A DNA stretch of 64,000 nucleotides from Lanius collurio (GCA_020086605.1 JACBWW010000003.1:4625260-4689259); one strand, 5' to 3'. Positions 1 to 14,900 are shown, numbered from the stretch's first letter. Numbers and translations: made by a program. Notes: generated from the letters alone by a model not told the origin.

Positions 1-1470
1 AATGCATTCTGTAACTGTAGCACCATTATTAAAATCAGTAGAGGTTGCAAGTATTTTTATTGATAGAATAAATGAAATTACTTGAAAGTATGCCATCTGT
101 TGAGTAAAAATCACAATGTAATTAAAATTGTATTACTAATTAGTAGCAATGCACCAAGTATTTCCTTTCAGAAAAACTTCAGTATTTCAAAGCTACACTA
201 CTGCAGGAGTGGCACACCTGGATTCCATCTGGGGATCAACTACATCCCTTTATAGTAGATATTTCACCTGACCTTCTAATCTAAAGCTTGTGCTTGCTAC
301 TTTACAGTCAGCTTTATTTCAAGCCAACTTGTCAAACACATGGGTCACGTTTTCCAAATGCCAGCAAAAATCTGAAGTACGATCACCCAGAATGCCTTAT
401 CTTCAGGAAAGCAATAGGTGGGGTCATTCTCTTCTGTTAAGAAAACAGAAATAAGTGTTCAACATGACAAGCCTCAGATCTCTGAGACTCAGCTAGCCAT
501 GCAACGCCTCACTTACCAGAACCCACAATTCTCCGTCAGCTTGGATTCCTCTCTCCTTCTGAACTAAAAACTTATCTGTTAGCCTGAAGTGCCACACAGG
601 GCCTGGGCTTCCACACAAAACTACTCTAAAAAAAGGAGCTGTTCCCTAGGCCTGCTATGCTCCTATGTACAACACTCCTACAGCACAATACCTCAGTCAA
701 GTCTCAGTGAAAAAGTCAGAGGTGGCTGATGATAGACTGGTGAGAAAAAAAAAAATGGCAACTCCAGTACCAATTATTGGTTTAACTATATGCAAGTTCC
801 AATGCTGTTGAAATCAGTGGCCAAAGATCCAGAAGAAGATTTTAGTTTTAAGATGGTGTCAGCTTTTAATCCTTATAATAAACGGGAGAAGTTCTCCACT
901 GTGTTTAATTCAAGTGTTGCAAATTTAATGTGTTATCTGTGGATAAGACTGTGATTTTCAGAGCTAATCTAGGTAGGTGATGGAGATGATGCTGCTTTTG
1001 CATTTGCATTCTATCTGTCCATCATTAATCTTTACATGAACTGGCACATATTTGAGGAATTGTGCTGCCTGTGGTAACTGCTATCAAATCATTCAATGCA
1101 TGTAATATATGCAACTGAATCATTTTAATATTCCATCATAGAGTGTATAATTTGATGGGTTAAGTCAGTTTAATGGATTCTTAAAATTGTGGAATTTTCC
1201 AAATTATACTCACTTGGGATGTCTCAAAAATTAAACCTAGAGTTTGCTGATAAAACAAACAGATTATAAGGTGTTGTGTTAATCAATCATATTAAGATTC
1301 CTCCAGCTCACTAGAGCCCAGAGCAGTTTTTGATACCTTGGCATATTTCTATAAAAAGGCCTTTTCATTATTAACTAAGAACAGTGAATAACTGAAAAAA
1401 AGTGCTCAGAATTGTGAGATCCCAGTTTGTCAGGCAACAGTATCTGGAGACAAAACTGTGAGCTGACCAA

Positions 1471-1550
1471 ATCACAGAATAAGCTGAGCTGGAAGGGATC
1501 ATCAAGTTCAACTCCCGGCCTTGCACAGGACCATCCCCAAGAAAGGCCAA
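1471..1550 (-). mobile_element. Short CR1 LINE 3'-end fragment
   Basis: The plus strand atcacagaataagctgagct followed by ggaagggatcatcaag and ttcaactcccggccttgcac is the reversed CR1 3' end. It is closely similar to the start of the CR1 at 59,507, suggesting the same subfamily. Confidence 0.85.
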
Positions 1551-4500
1551 ATGAGGAATTTCTCCTTTGGATATGAAATAGGGTAGCATTTGATATATTA
1601 AATAGTTGTCATATTTTTCCTCAATCTGAGGCTTTCTCAATCATGCCCTCTCAAAAAAAGTGTTGAAGTTTTTCATGTTGAAGTTATTCCTTCTAGATCC
1701 TGGACTCTAGTTCTTCCCCTTATTTTCATAAAAACTTACTGAAGTGTTTCCTCTGGTTCTTTTTGTTTAAAAAAGACATGTGAGACACTTATTTCATGAA
1801 AGTTACAAGCAGGTAAGAAGTTAACAATTAATAGTATGTTTTTCATACTAGTAGTGCCAATTATATGCTGTTTAAGCTTATCATCTAATTGCATGGTAGT
1901 GCTGGCTTCAGAGATGGCATGACATTAAGTCAGACTTGTGCTGCATTTCCCAGCAGTGGAATATTCAATTATTTGTTCTGACTCGTGTAATTCCCTGTAT
2001 TCCAAGCTTGTTAATGTCATTACAGGGCTGAAATAAAGTGATTACTCTAAATGAGTATTTATCCGATAGGCAATGCAATTCCTGCCTCCTCTGGCTGACA
2101 ACAGATGATTGCAAGTGTTCTCTTCTACTCCCTCACCTGCACTTCCCCCTCCTTCCCCTGTCAAGGAGGAAACCATAACATTGTGGTGCTCTGTGAAATA
2201 CTGTCAGATGGCGTAAAATATATATAATAAAATAAAAAGAAGCACAACCTTCCCCAGCAGAGTTAAAGCTAATGACCACTGCTTCCACTCCCAGTCAGTG
2301 ATGACAGGTTGAACTAACTGATAATGGCATGCCTGCTGTTGAGCTGGCCACTTATGTTATTTCTCTTGACATGGTTCTGGGGAAGGCCTAATTTTTTTGA
2401 CATTTGACCATGCAAATTTGAGTCCTGATACATTATTCTGCATTTACATCCTCCCAGTGTTGCTGTTTAAAATGTGCTACAAGCTCCTTGAGCTCAGCTA
2501 ATAAAGGCCACAGAATGAAAGAAAGTTAAATATGAATGTAAGAGGAGACCTAAATGAAGGGCTAGCTTGTACATCTCAGAGATGACCTTCTGGAAATAAG
2601 CAAGTGGAAAATCCTTTTTAAAGCAAATGGTAAGAAGTGTAACACCAATTTTTTTTTCTTCAAAATTTTTTTCAAAGATTCTAAAATATTCACAAAAAGG
2701 AAAACATTAAGTTTTACATAGACATTTCTTCAGTCAGCAATTCAGTTGAGTGTATTTTAAGCCTAGGTTCCATTAATGACTCTTAGTAATACACCTTTCC
2801 CAAAGAGCCAGAAATTCATAGTGCTTCATTAAATATAAGGAAAAAACATGGTCTGCTCTTTCTCTCTTTCTTTCCACTTGCTCTTAAATTTTTCACACTG
2901 TTGAAGTCCAAATGTATTACCTGTGAGCAAACCCAACTTTTTTCCATCTCTTATAATTAATTTGTATAAATTTACTGCTTATGAACAGCAGTAGCTTGAC
3001 AGCTGTGAAAAAAACATCTCCTTTAGCTACAGAGAGAGTGCAGATTGAGCCTGTGGATCCCCTGCTAAGGCTTTTACATCAAGCCTGAATGCATCATATG
3101 CAGGGAGAGGTCAGCACTGCATGGACCATTTATACTTCTGTAAGTCAGGGAAGTTGTAGTGAAACTTCCAATCCCAGGTCCTTCTCTGTTATATTCTCTC
3201 TTTCGAATTGACCGTTTACTACAACAAACCTCTCAGTGTACAAGCCAATATAGAAATATTTCTGGCTTGCATGTTCTGCCTCTCACATAAAAACTCCAGT
3301 AATGAGATGGCTGTAAGAAGATTATTCTGCATCCAGACTCCAGTGTCTGACATGCAGTGAGCACAAGAAATATATCAGACTTCCCCTAGTCAATCACTCT
3401 AAAAGATAATGCATTTTATAAAGAGCACAAATCAGAATCTCTAAAAAACAAACAAAACAGAAATATACTATAAACAAGAAAACTTTTATCACTGTGCAAT
3501 CTGGATCTCCAAGTCAGACATCAACTCTAAAGCTACTTACTGTAGCTTGGTTTTAACTATACTTATTTATACTCTCCTTACTTTCCCAGCAAGTTCATCT
3601 GATTTCATGTTTGCCAATGACTTAACAATGACTTAACTCTGCAACATGGAGTGTATGACACAGTCTATGTGATCTCAGTATGTTTCAGCTAGAAAACTTG
3701 AAGATGCTAATATTGCACTCTATCTTGTTGCAACTGCATTATATTACATCATATTGTTACCAGTTTGGGATATTATGTTATGAAGAAAGCAAAATAGCAC
3801 CAAAGGGCTGGATTTATTTTCTTTTTATTTCTTATATCTGCTGGTATCAAGACTTGGTTTCCAAATTCTTATTTCATATGTATTAAATGGGTACTTTAAA
3901 TCGAGGTCAGACTGTCCAGCACAAACAATGCAAATATGAAGGCACTTGCTCCAGTTTTCAAATAAGTGTTTCTTTTGCAAGACCAACACCAGCAAAAACT
4001 TGATCAGTCATCTTGTATTCACACTGAGATCAAGGAACATGATTTTTTTCCTTATCTACTCTAAATGGATGGTTCTCCAGAAGACTCAGTCAATTTGCAG
4101 ATGTACCTGATTGCTAATCCTTAGTATCTTTCCTTCTCACCTGGTCCACAAGGGATAGCTCCATGTTAAGGAAGCCATTTAACCTGTCTTTTAATTTAGA
4201 GCCACTTACCATCCTCCTCTCCTGTCTCTGGCTTACATGGACAACAGGGAAATGCCCTTCCTTGCCATGTGGAAAAGGAGAGGGCTAGCAGGCAAGTGAC
4301 CAAACCTACATCAAAAAAAGGAATACCGCAGTCCAAATATCTGTCTGCATATGCTCATTTTCACCAGAGAATCCCTGCTTCTCCTGTGATACCTGCTGTG
4401 TTTAAAGTGTGTTTTCAAGATATCTGGAATAAACCAGTTTCTTCTTTTCTTCATCTTTAAGGAAACCTAACTAAAATAAGTGGTGGATTCATAGCACTGT

Positions 4501-7500
4501 ACTGACCAGAATTTGCACATCATTTAATAGAATCAAACCAAACCAAAAACCCAACTGGATTGTGCATTCATTGTGCTAGACAACGTTGTAAGTGAAAATC
4601 ATGGGAGGATGCTAATGAACAGACAATAAACTAACTCAGAAATCAATTCATTTTCTACCTGAAAGACACCACCTGAGCAAATATCAGTATCTCTAGTTGG
4701 TCAGAAAGTAGCAGTAACAGCACCCAATACCTTAAAAAAATCCTGTACATTTTTCTGTTTGTATCTCTGTATAAAATATCTACATACATCTGTATGTTCT
4801 CTTCCTACTAAAGCATGAATCATCTTGAAATCCCCCACCTCAAGCCCTGTTTCATCCCAGAGCAGCTGAGGCTGCAGGGGAAGCCATGAGAAACAGCTGG
4901 CTATGCAACATCTTCTCATGATTTACCTCACTTAAACTACGGAGGTTACAATGTAAGGCACATACTCCAAATTAAATAGCATCTCCCTCTGCAATTCTTT
5001 AATTCCATGAGAACTGATACCTGAGATACAATTTGAACATCCATGTCATATACTCATGTGACAGCTTTAAAAATGACAGTGTGGGCATGTGAAGTCCCAA
5101 ATTTGCTTTGTAATTTCCCTTTGAAAACTCAACAGACACCTGCAATATTTGCTGTGCTAAAAGGAAATCACATTTTAGCACTGTATTTCCCTGGAGGGAA
5201 AACATGAACATCCCAGAATTCATCACCAGTCTGGCTTTGTAACCCAGTAACACAACAGCCATGAATCCAGGAATACAGAAAATAGAAGATCTAAGGAAAC
5301 AGACATCAGTTTTTCAGAGAACTGTGGTACAGTTTTTAAACACTGCAAAAAGTGATAGTCTAGGGGAAAACAGTTTCAAAGGCACAGTGGCATGAGTAGA
5401 AACTAGAAGAGAGAAAAAGGACACAGGCCAAAACTATAACCACCTTCAAGATCATGTTTCCTCTCCTTTTACTTTTGGAAAAAATTCCACGGAGTGCTGA
5501 TACTGCTCAGTAGTTATTTACTTAGAAAGGTTGATGTCCAGCAATGTAAGCTCAAGGGTTTATAGGTCTACCCAAGCTGTCTCCATTTCACTTCCAACGT
5601 TTCTCACCTAAGCACTTTCCAGGGAAATGAACAACTAAAATAAATGATAAGATATGACAATGGGATAGGATCATATTAACTCCTTAGAAGAGAGTTAAAT
5701 CATGGGAGTTGTTATTTTGTTTCAAAAATAAAGTCTCAGAGTCAGATTATTACACCTCTCCTACAGCAAAAAAAAAGAAGAGTTAAAACCTGAAATACCT
5801 TACAGTCCCAATTTAATTTTTATAGCTTGTAACAGCACTGCATAAATTACATGGACTGTCAAAGATTAAAATTAGCCTAATTCTACAGAAAATTATTTTA
5901 AATATTAGCATTTTCCTGTTTATATCTCGGTAAATAAAGCAAATTTTGTACTCATATTGAATATCAGCTATTTACTACACAGTTTATCAGCTTTTTTCAA
6001 GTTAAAGCAATTTTAAAGAGAGCAATGCAAATATTTAAGTATTAGATACACGTACATATATACTGCCCTCTGCAGAATGAAATTAAACCATCTGTGATGC
6101 TGTATTTCAAGAGTATGTTAATAAGATATATACAATAGATTTAGAAACATTCAACTGCTATCTAAGTACTCACATAACTTGAAGCATACATTCAATTTTT
6201 TCTTAAGGTAGGACCATGTTTTATGGAATATCCATTCAGATGATCCCATTGCAATTGAAAAGTATTTAGCCAGTGGCTGCATCTTTAAAAACAAATCCTG
6301 AATTACTGACCAGTTATGAAATCATCAATAAATCTCTCAGACTGGCACTTCTAATGATCAGTAGATTTTAAGGGCTGTTACAAGGATTTTACATAAACTC
6401 ACAAAGCTCAGAGATAAGTGAGCAGTAAAGCTTGGTCGGGTTATCAATAATAAAATCAGAATAACAAGTTCAGTTAATGCCTAAAAGAGATAACTGGTCT
6501 ATGCAGAGCAAGCAGGTAGATTACTTCCAAAGACCATTACTTCCTGAAATCCCATCACTTTACAAGATTAACACAGGATTAATATCAGTGCAGCTGTATT
6601 TTTGTCACTTTAGCTAACCACAAATATTCTGCTTCTACATGACATTAGCTTAATGCTAGCTAAGTATAACTTGCCATGCTCTGGGGTTATTTGCTGCTGC
6701 AATTTTAGCTTGTGCTCATACTTTGTCCCAAGCAATAAATAAAAAAAATCCTATGTGACTAAAATAACTTTTTCCAGAGCCATTTTGATCTTGCCTGTCC
6801 CTACCTGCAATTTCCGCTACCTTTGCAGTTTCTGTTATTTATATATATATATATATATATGTAAAGCCTAGATTAAGCAATAGAGTTAGGCCACAGGCTC
6901 TCTGCTCTAATAGACCCACTGCTTTCTCAGACTACAGTCTTTATGCTCAGGTTACAGAGTGATGTGTATTTTCCATTTTCCAGAGGATATATAAAGTAGC
7001 AGTTAATTAATTTGGAGAGAAGAAGGAACAGCAACATACAATGCCAAACTAACTCAAAAGCATAAAAAAATGTTTAGAACTCATCCTGAACCAGCAGAGA
7101 GCAAATTAACAGCCAGAAGCTAGGCAGCAAAGACCAGATAATTCATCTGAAAGAGCAAGAATACATTCCCAACAAAGAGGTTACAGTGACACAAAGTGGA
7201 AAGGATTTGGCAATATGGAAAAGTGATTAAACTCACAAAGATTCCTGTTCAAAATACACTCACTGGTTGTTGCTTTTAAAAAGAAAAATCTACATCATAG
7301 TAAGAGAAAGACCAAGGGCTGCAAGTGCCCTGAAAAAGGAAATACTCTCCTGGATTATCCATCAAACATTCTGCCCAGTTCTCCCTGACCTTGTCCTGGG
7401 AAGCCTGGGAAAGGTTGGCCCTGGCAAGTCACACACTGCTTGCTACTTGAATCAATTCATTTACTGCTGCTCATTTACTCTCACTACCAGCCATAAACAC

Positions 7501-8399
7501 AAACAGGAAGCAGTATGTATTGAAAGCAACATGAAAGGAGATGGGGAGGCAAATTGGAGTGGGAAGTGGGAAAGAGGAAAGCTTAAACAGTGAAGCACGT
7601 GCTCCAGATAACTTCCGGCAACTCAACAGTAGCTGCAATAAAGCATTACCAACGCTCCAGACAATCCTGAAGTAAGCTTTGCTGTAAAAGGATATCCTGA
7701 TACAGAAGTCCTAACTAACTCTTAGCAAACCTAAAAAGCACTGGTGCTGTTTCTATGTAGGACTTGAATGACTGGACTCCCTAGGACACCAAGCATTGGA
7801 GACAGCAACGCAATGCAGAATGTGCCACAGGCAGAGAATATTTCAGAGTGTCATCAAGAAGCAACTGGACCAAACACAGCCTGATCTCAATACAAGGTGT
7901 TATCAATAGTTATGACTGCTTTTTCTCAAGAGAGGCTCTCAGTCACTCTTCCTGTGCGATGATCTGCTAACCTCCTGTGTAGACGACATCTGCCTGATCT
8001 ACCCCAGATACAATGCCTTGTCTGACTTGGAGCAGTTCCCACAGGAAACAGGGAATTTGGACATTTCTCCTGGACTACAGAGGAGAGGCACTAGTCACAA
8101 CTACTTGCCAAATGCCCAGAACTCAGTCATAAATGGCTACTGTGTGCATGCATGGCAACCTGGATCTACTGCTCAGGTGCAGAGGAGACACTCTGGGCAC
8201 ACGGTGCAAGCTCAGCAAATTCAAAGTGTGTCAGATTTGCTGCACACCCAGAGCCTGCACACTTGGCAAGACTGGCATGTCCTGCTTGTCAGAGTCACTG
8301 CATGTGCCCAGCATTGTATATCTGGGTGCTAAGCTGCTGGGCAACTGAAGTCCGTTTGCAGGGTCACCATCTGTACATAAAACTGACTTGAGGGTAGCA
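1551..8399. other. Intergenic stretch, nothing recognised apart from the AT microsatellite
   Basis: AT-rich, no coding exons, no clear repeats. The first 1,470 bp of the window are similar. Small open frames lack protein-like features. Confidence 0.5.
6841..6860. repeat. (AT)10 microsatellite
   Basis: Ten perfect AT dinucleotides in an AT-rich context. Confidence 0.97.
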
Positions 8400-8673
8400 G
8401 TAGGACAGTGTGGAGGTACCTCACCCCTGAAATCCTGGGGGAGGGACCCTGTAGGGTACAGGTCTGTCCCTGTCCCTGTCCCCATGTCATGTGTGCCCCA
8501 TACCTGTTCCTGATTGGGTGGTTTGGGTGCCCGGGGCCCGGGAGAGAGGAGGGTCCGATGACTGGAGGCTGCCTGGGAACTCCAGCCATGCGTCTGGAGG
8601 AATAAATCATCTCTGAACATCTACAAAAAATATCACTTCATCTTTCCTTCCAAGTCCATCGCTGTCTTATTCA
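8400..8673 (+). mobile_element. Possible ERV LTR, 3' part
   Basis: A locally GC-rich stretch with CCTGTCCCTGTCCCTGTCCC repeats is followed by AATAAA (8,602) and a short tail ending gctgtcttattca, which resembles the R-U5 part of an LTR. The 5' end and target duplication could not be placed. It could alternatively be a small unrelated GC-rich segment. Confidence 0.35.
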
Positions 8674-9905
8674 TGTTGTAAAGGATTCCTCATTACAACA
8701 GGACAGCCCTTTGTACATAGCACAAACCTACTTGTGAAAACCACCACATTCCTGATCCAACAGCCCTGCAGCCAAAATGAACATGGAGCTGTAGAGAGTA
8801 GCAGGTGTCATTGCAGGGAATAAAGTGACTTCCCTATAAAGTAAAATAGGGATGGAATATTTGTGAAAGGAAAAGTCAAATTTTAGTTTCATGAAACTGC
8901 TTGAGTACATGACGGGTAGATATCCTTAGTTTTGCCAAGGATATCAAATTTGCAGAAATGTTATGTCACTCTTGACCTACCAGTTGAAAATGACAAGGCA
9001 ACAAGCACAACAAAGACAGTTTAGTCATAAATAAGGTGGCCCAAATGAGTTCGTCATCTATAGGAATCAGTGCTATGCAGAGAGACTGTTCTGAAAAAGG
9101 TGTACTTTCATTAATCCATCATAGGCTTCTGCATAGACCAACTGCCTCTTTATGGAGCTAATTAGAGTACAGCACATCCAGACACTCTCCTTATCCTGCC
9201 AGCTGCTCCACTGAGATGCAGAACACACTTGTGTCCTCTCAGTCAGCCACGAGACAATCGCATGAATGTCTGCTATGAAAAATTCATTGTTAATACCCAC
9301 TCCGTAGCTGGCAAGCTATCATTTGTCACCAGCCTCATGGAGTGACTTCAAAAGATGATGAAAATATCCTTGCAAAACAGAGAATCTGGCTGCACATTTA
9401 AATATGACAAACACAAAGGTGGATGTATTAACCAGACCTTTTCATAGAGACAAAAGCAGAACAAGCATCAGGGAAATGAAGCTGGCATCCAGTCTACCCA
9501 GCTGATAGCAGTGATGCTAAATGAGTCAGTTCAGACACTTTACCAGGGGATTCACATAAATCAGGAAAAAAAATTGTTAAGGAGTACAAAGTTCTTTCTT
9601 ATGTGTAACAACTTCTTAACAAGTGTTTCTGGAGTGTAAAAGTGCACCTGTCCTGTTGGTGGGAAAAATCATTAATTCCTCTTTCATGAAACAGCTGCTG
9701 GAATTTTCTCCAAACTGGCCTTCATATTTGGTTACACTTCTGGAAAATTATTCTATTTATATACAGTGGAAGAGGTATAACTCACTTTGGTTTCCATTTA
9801 ACTCCCAATTTCCATCTGAAAGTTGTCCTTCTGTTAACATCAGTATTGGTTTGTGTTGTTTCAGAAGTCAGATTCTGACCATTTTATGGCTTTGCTATAG
9901 TGGTC

Positions 9906-10298
9906 TGTTGAGGTTTAGGAATGGTATTCTCCAATTTAGTACACCCACCAAAACCAGTGCTGCTGCCCCTCCCCTGTGGTGCACTTGAGAGGGGAGCTGG
10001 AGGCACAAAAGGCAGAGAATAATGTACTACAAACAATTTACTGGAAACAATGAGAAAACTAACAGTAACAGCAACAATATTAGTAACAAAAGTGTGCAGA
10101 ACAGTGATTCACATGCCAAAATGCTCACTATGGAGCCCACATATCCAGCCACGCCACCCTGACAGCAAAAGAGTCTTTTCTTCCAGGAGAGTCCCTTCCC
10201 CTTGTGCCCTAAAACAAAGTACAGAATAACTTCTGGGTCCTAGCCATGCCCCTCCTGGCTAGTGCAAAATTAGCCTTGTCCTGGCCAGAACCAGGGCA
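9906..10298 (-). mobile_element. Complete solo ERV LTR with perfect 5-bp target duplication
   Basis: This 393-bp element begins TGTTGAGGTTTAGG and ends CCAGAACCAGGGCA, so TG...CA in both directions, and is flanked on both sides by tggtc (9,901-9,905 and 10,299-10,303). Read on the minus strand it starts TGCCCTGGTTCTGGCCAGGA, the opening I associate with common bird ERV LTRs, so the minus orientation is preferred. There is no viral coding sequence on either side, which fits recombination down to a solo LTR. A 5-bp duplication is seen with ERVL-type and some other avian elements. Confidence 0.9.
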
Positions 10299-13140
10299 TG
10301 GTCATACTGGAGAGAACTAGTTTTTCTAAGTAATAAAACTATAAAGCACAGCAGCATTTTAAGATATTAAACCTTACACTTAAATATTAGGTTTGAACCT
10401 TGTAAAATCTTTTGATAGCACATAAATTTTGAAAGCTTTTTTTTCTTTTTAATTCTCTCCTTGCAATGCTATCTTTTGATAGTTTTGTCAAGATTAGGCT
10501 GAATGAAAGTTAAGCCTTTTTTTTTTTTTCCTTTTTACCCAAAAGGAGCTGGAATCTGTTCTGTAGCCTCATTTGCTACATCTGGAGCTACTATCGGGTT
10601 TTTGATCAGACCAAGCCTTATGGATGGAAAAGTTCTACTTTAAAATTCCTCACGTGTTTGGAGATGTCAATAAAGTTCTTTTAAAGTGTCAGAAACGATT
10701 GCTCTGTTTGTAGTTTTGCTAATACCAGTTACAATGGTATTGTCTCCAGTCAGAAGAAGGTATAAAGAAGCAACCAAATGAGCCCTTCTCATTCCTCTAC
10801 CCACTCAGACACTAAACTGCACACAAACACCTAGGCACAGAAAGAGATGCACACATCCACACACATGCCACCCTGCTTCTTTGGAAAGAATATATTAAAG
10901 CATTGGCCCTGTGGAATAATGAAGGAAGTATGTAAATACAGCATTCTATTCTTTCAAGAAAAGCTTTAAAAATGCACATACTCCACTCCCCCTAAATTAT
11001 GGTAGAAGATGGGTCATAATAGCTAATGTAGTAGGCAAGAAGGGAGAACAGAGCACAATTCCCTAAACTCGATAAAATAAGCAATTACTCTTGTTATCTG
11101 AATGGCTCTGTCAGTGGAGAAGTTGTCTGTGTCATAACAGAATCTAACAAAGGCTGTTGCCTTTAAGCATCAAAGGCTTTGGCCTTATTATCTTTCTAAG
11201 ATGTGCATGTATAATAAGTTTTCCCAACAACTGGCGAGGAAGCATCTCTGGCAAAATATAAAATGGTGATAAACTATGTCCAAATGATTAATTCACAGAA
11301 ATTCTCCATCACACTGCAGCTACATGTGCCCATCTCTTCTGTTATGCCCTTGGAGATTTTCATACTAAACGTATGTGCATATTTTTCATGGCCACTGATA
11401 TTTGAATTGCAGCCTGCTCCCATGCAGAACATAAAACACTTCAAACTGCATAATGCTGACTAAATTATAAGTTCTCCAGTGGCCTGAGGTAGCAAGGGCC
11501 ATAATAATGAGTGTGCTTAAGTGGTTTCTGTAGATTTTTTTCCCCTTTAATTTTAATGCCCTGACTTGCTGCTGCCTTTTCTAAAGCTAGGGATTGTCTC
11601 ATACAATCATAACAACAGGGAAACAGAAACTGCATTATGCTTTGAAAAAATGTAGGATGCAAAGCTGAAGCTCCACTCATCAAGCACACTGATAGCCAAT
11701 TCAGCTCTGTAGGTCACATGGAATAGAAAATGTTTTGGTGACTTTGTCCATACTTGTAATTATATTTGGGCTATTCCATGTATAAAGTCACATTTACTGG
11801 ATAGAAAGCTGCAAACCCTTCCAATCACATTCATATTGCATATGTTAAAAAAAAAAAAGAAAAATACACATGTGAAATCTTATTTGATTAAAAAGATAAG
11901 GAAACTGGGTAAATGAAGCCTGTAAAAATACTGAGAATTGTACTTATGGCATTACAATTGGTCAAAATGGACATCTGTATGAGCTGCAACACTTAGTGAT
12001 TTTGCAGTGTTTTCAGTGCTCTGGTATTGGTTATTTTTCTTGGGTTTACTCAAAAGACAAATGGATGAAAATGCTTACACTGCAGCAATGCTCACTTCCA
12101 TGGTAATTGGAAAAATATACACAAATTGTGCTAATATCCACGGATGTTTACAGTCAGGCAGATAAAAAGAGCCTGGGCACATGTTAACTGTTTCTATCAA
12201 CTTCCTCCACCTCTAAATAGACCATTTTTGGCCAGCCCGTCGAGGAGCAAGGAGCTATTGACTTCACAAATCAATGCAAAGGAAGACAGGCTCCTCAGAA
12301 AATCCTTTTCATGTGCCCTCTTTTGTTCCACAATGTTTTGGGAAGTTAATTTCTACACTCCCTGCTCTACAGGATTGAGGCAGATGTTTAAACTCACTTC
12401 TCACAGGATTTAGACTGATCCCCATCTGCACCTAACCACTTCATCTAGCCTAAAATCTGAGGACTTCTTTGCAGATGACTGAAAATTTATGCAGCTCAAG
12501 TTCTCCTATATCAATCTGGCTACACAAATCTTCCTCTGGCAACAGTCCCTGGACCTCTTCCTCACTGTGAAAACACAGAGTAAAATACTTTGCAAGCAGT
12601 ATCTAGACTTAAATGGAAGGACTGAACATGATGGACTTCTGCCCTATGTCCAGATTGCTCCAGAATCCTTGTGTGGAGCTCCTGGGTCAGTAAGCAGTAT
12701 GGGTGGCTCTGTTGGTATAGCAGAAAAAGATCAGCAGCGGCTCTGCCAACTCTCTACAACAGGTAAGAATTCCAAAAGCAACACCAAGACCTCCCAGGAA
12801 GTATTGTCTGTTCTCTTCGGCCTCCTGCATATTGTCTTTCCATAACAGAGAAATGAATACATCTTTCATGTGGCTGTTTAATTTCCCATCATTTTGGATA
12901 CTGTTCAGCCATTTTACTTACTCAAAGTGAGTCCAAAGCAAGAAATGAAACTACTTGTCATTTGTCAGAGAGTACAATCATACTTGTTGGAGTGTCTTGA
13001 CCTTGTGCAGCTCTTTTCCTCACTTTCATTTTATACTTTGTGATTCAGGCACTGGGTTGCAAATATAGATTAGATGTATTTATTTATTTGTTTCTTGGTT
13101 GGACTGTCTTCATCCCCAAAATAAAAGCGTGGTTAATTCA
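10299..13140. other. Intergenic stretch, nothing recognised
   Basis: It begins with the right-hand target duplication of the LTR (tggtc, 10,299-10,303). Homopolymer runs occur near 10,518 (T) and 11,849 (A). No gene was seen. Confidence 0.5.
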
Positions 13141-14900
13141 CTGAGTCACAGCTTAGCTGAGGCTGGAAGGGACCTCTGAGGTCATCTGGTCCAAACCCCC
13201 TGCTCAAGCAGGGCCACCTAAAACTAGCTGCCCACTACCACGTTAAGATGACTGTTGAGCATCTGCAAGGATGGAGACTCTACAACCACTCGGTTCTGTC
13301 TTCTTTGCACCTTCCTTTCAAATATTTTTATGTGCTGACAAAATCTCCTTAGTGGTCCTTTGCTAGACTCTCTCCAGTTTTTTTCCCAGCTCACTTTCTG
13401 TTCAACCTATACTCCATCACCTCCTCCATGACAGTCTTGTGGGCAACAGCATCAAAAGCCTTAAAGAAGTTGAGGCAGACAATATCCACTACCTCATTCA
13501 CCACAGCAGTTATTTCATTATAGAAGGTTATAAGTGGTCAAGCATAATTCCCTGGGGTGATGGCTTGTCCTTTATATGCCTGGAAATTGTTTCCAGGATT
13601 AGCTACTCCATCACATTCAAAGGGATTGAGGTGAGGCTGTAATTGGCCAGTAGTTCCTGGGGTCCACCTTCTTGCCCTTTCCAGAGACAAAGTGACACTT
13701 GCTTTCCTGAGTCCTCAGACTAGTGACTATGTCATTCAAAGGTTATCAAGAGTGGCTTCTCAATGATGCCAGTTCCCTCAGTTTTGATTGGTGCATCCCA
13801 CCAGAGCCCATGGATTTACATATGTCAAGTTTGATTAACTATTTTCTAACTTGATTGTCTTCCATCAAGGGTAAGACTTCCTTGCTCCAGCCTTCCCTCT
13901 TGGTCAGTCAGCCCTCAGGTTCTGAAGGTAGGTCTTTCTGATAAAGACTGAGGTGAAGACGGCATTTAGTAGCTCAGCCTCTCCCAGATCATGTGTCACC
14001 AGGCCTCTTGCCCCATTCAGCAGCAGGCACATATTTTCCCTAGTCTTCTTTTACTAATTATGTACTGCGAGAAGTCTTCTTGCTACCTTTAACATCCTCT
14101 CCTAGATTCAATTCTAGATGGATTTTGGCTTTCCTAACATCATTTCTGCATGTTCAGACAGTATCTCTCCTTTTTATGTTTGAGTCTTGCCAGGAACTCC
14201 TTGTTAACTCATGTAATTGTCCTGATATTTTTTCCTGACTTCCTGCTTGTTGCAATGGACTGTTCTTGACCTTGGAGGAGGTAATCCTTGAGTATCAAAG
14301 AGCTTCCTTGGGCCCCTTTTCCATTCAGGGCCTTATTCCATGGGAGTCTGCCTGAACAGAACCCTGCAAGGTCAAAGTCTGCTCTGCTGATGTCCAGGGT
14401 CATGACCTTGCTTTTTTGCTCTACTTCCTCTTCTCAGTATTCTGACCTCCACCACCTCATGGCCACTGCAGCCAAGGCTGATTTCAACCTTCACATCCTC
14501 AACCATTCTCATTTGTAATTATGAGGTCCCTACTCAATCCTATATCATTTGGGTCAGTAAATACCGTCCAAGATCCTCCAAGACAGCATGTGTTGCTCCT
14601 TTGGAAGATAACAGGTGGGTAAAGTTTCCCCACAAGGACCACAGCCTGAACATGAGGTTTCCTCTGTCTACAGAGGACCTTTTCCATTTGTTCTTCCTGC
14701 TTATGCCAACTGTAGTTTACACCTATTACAATATCACCCAGTACTCAGTAACTGATATTCAAAAGCTCTCAGCCAGCTTACTGGATGGACATTCCCTAGG
14801 CAGAGCCCTATACACTCCAGCTGTTAGTATTAAACAAGGTCCCAAAAGCCCAGTAAACAGGAAGATGTTTGGTGTCTGAGTACTTATTTTGACTATGAGC
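13141..14900 (-). mobile_element. Long CR1 LINE fragment (3' end through part of ORF2)
   Basis: The plus strand opens with the reversed CR1 3' end (gagtcacagcttagctgagg, ctggaagggacctctgaggt, catctggtccaaacccc). It continues inward through recognisable CR1 blocks, such as cttctttgcaccttcc, tcaaaagccttaaagaagtt (the KALKKFEADNI-like region), tgataaagactgaggtgaag, and ccattcagcagcaggcac. It is riddled with stops and indels. The left end is sharp and the right end uncertain. Confidence 0.9.

Noticed and set aside
1020..2080. Stretches that look like conserved noncoding elements
   Set aside because: Conservation cannot be judged from one sequence; no motif supports it.
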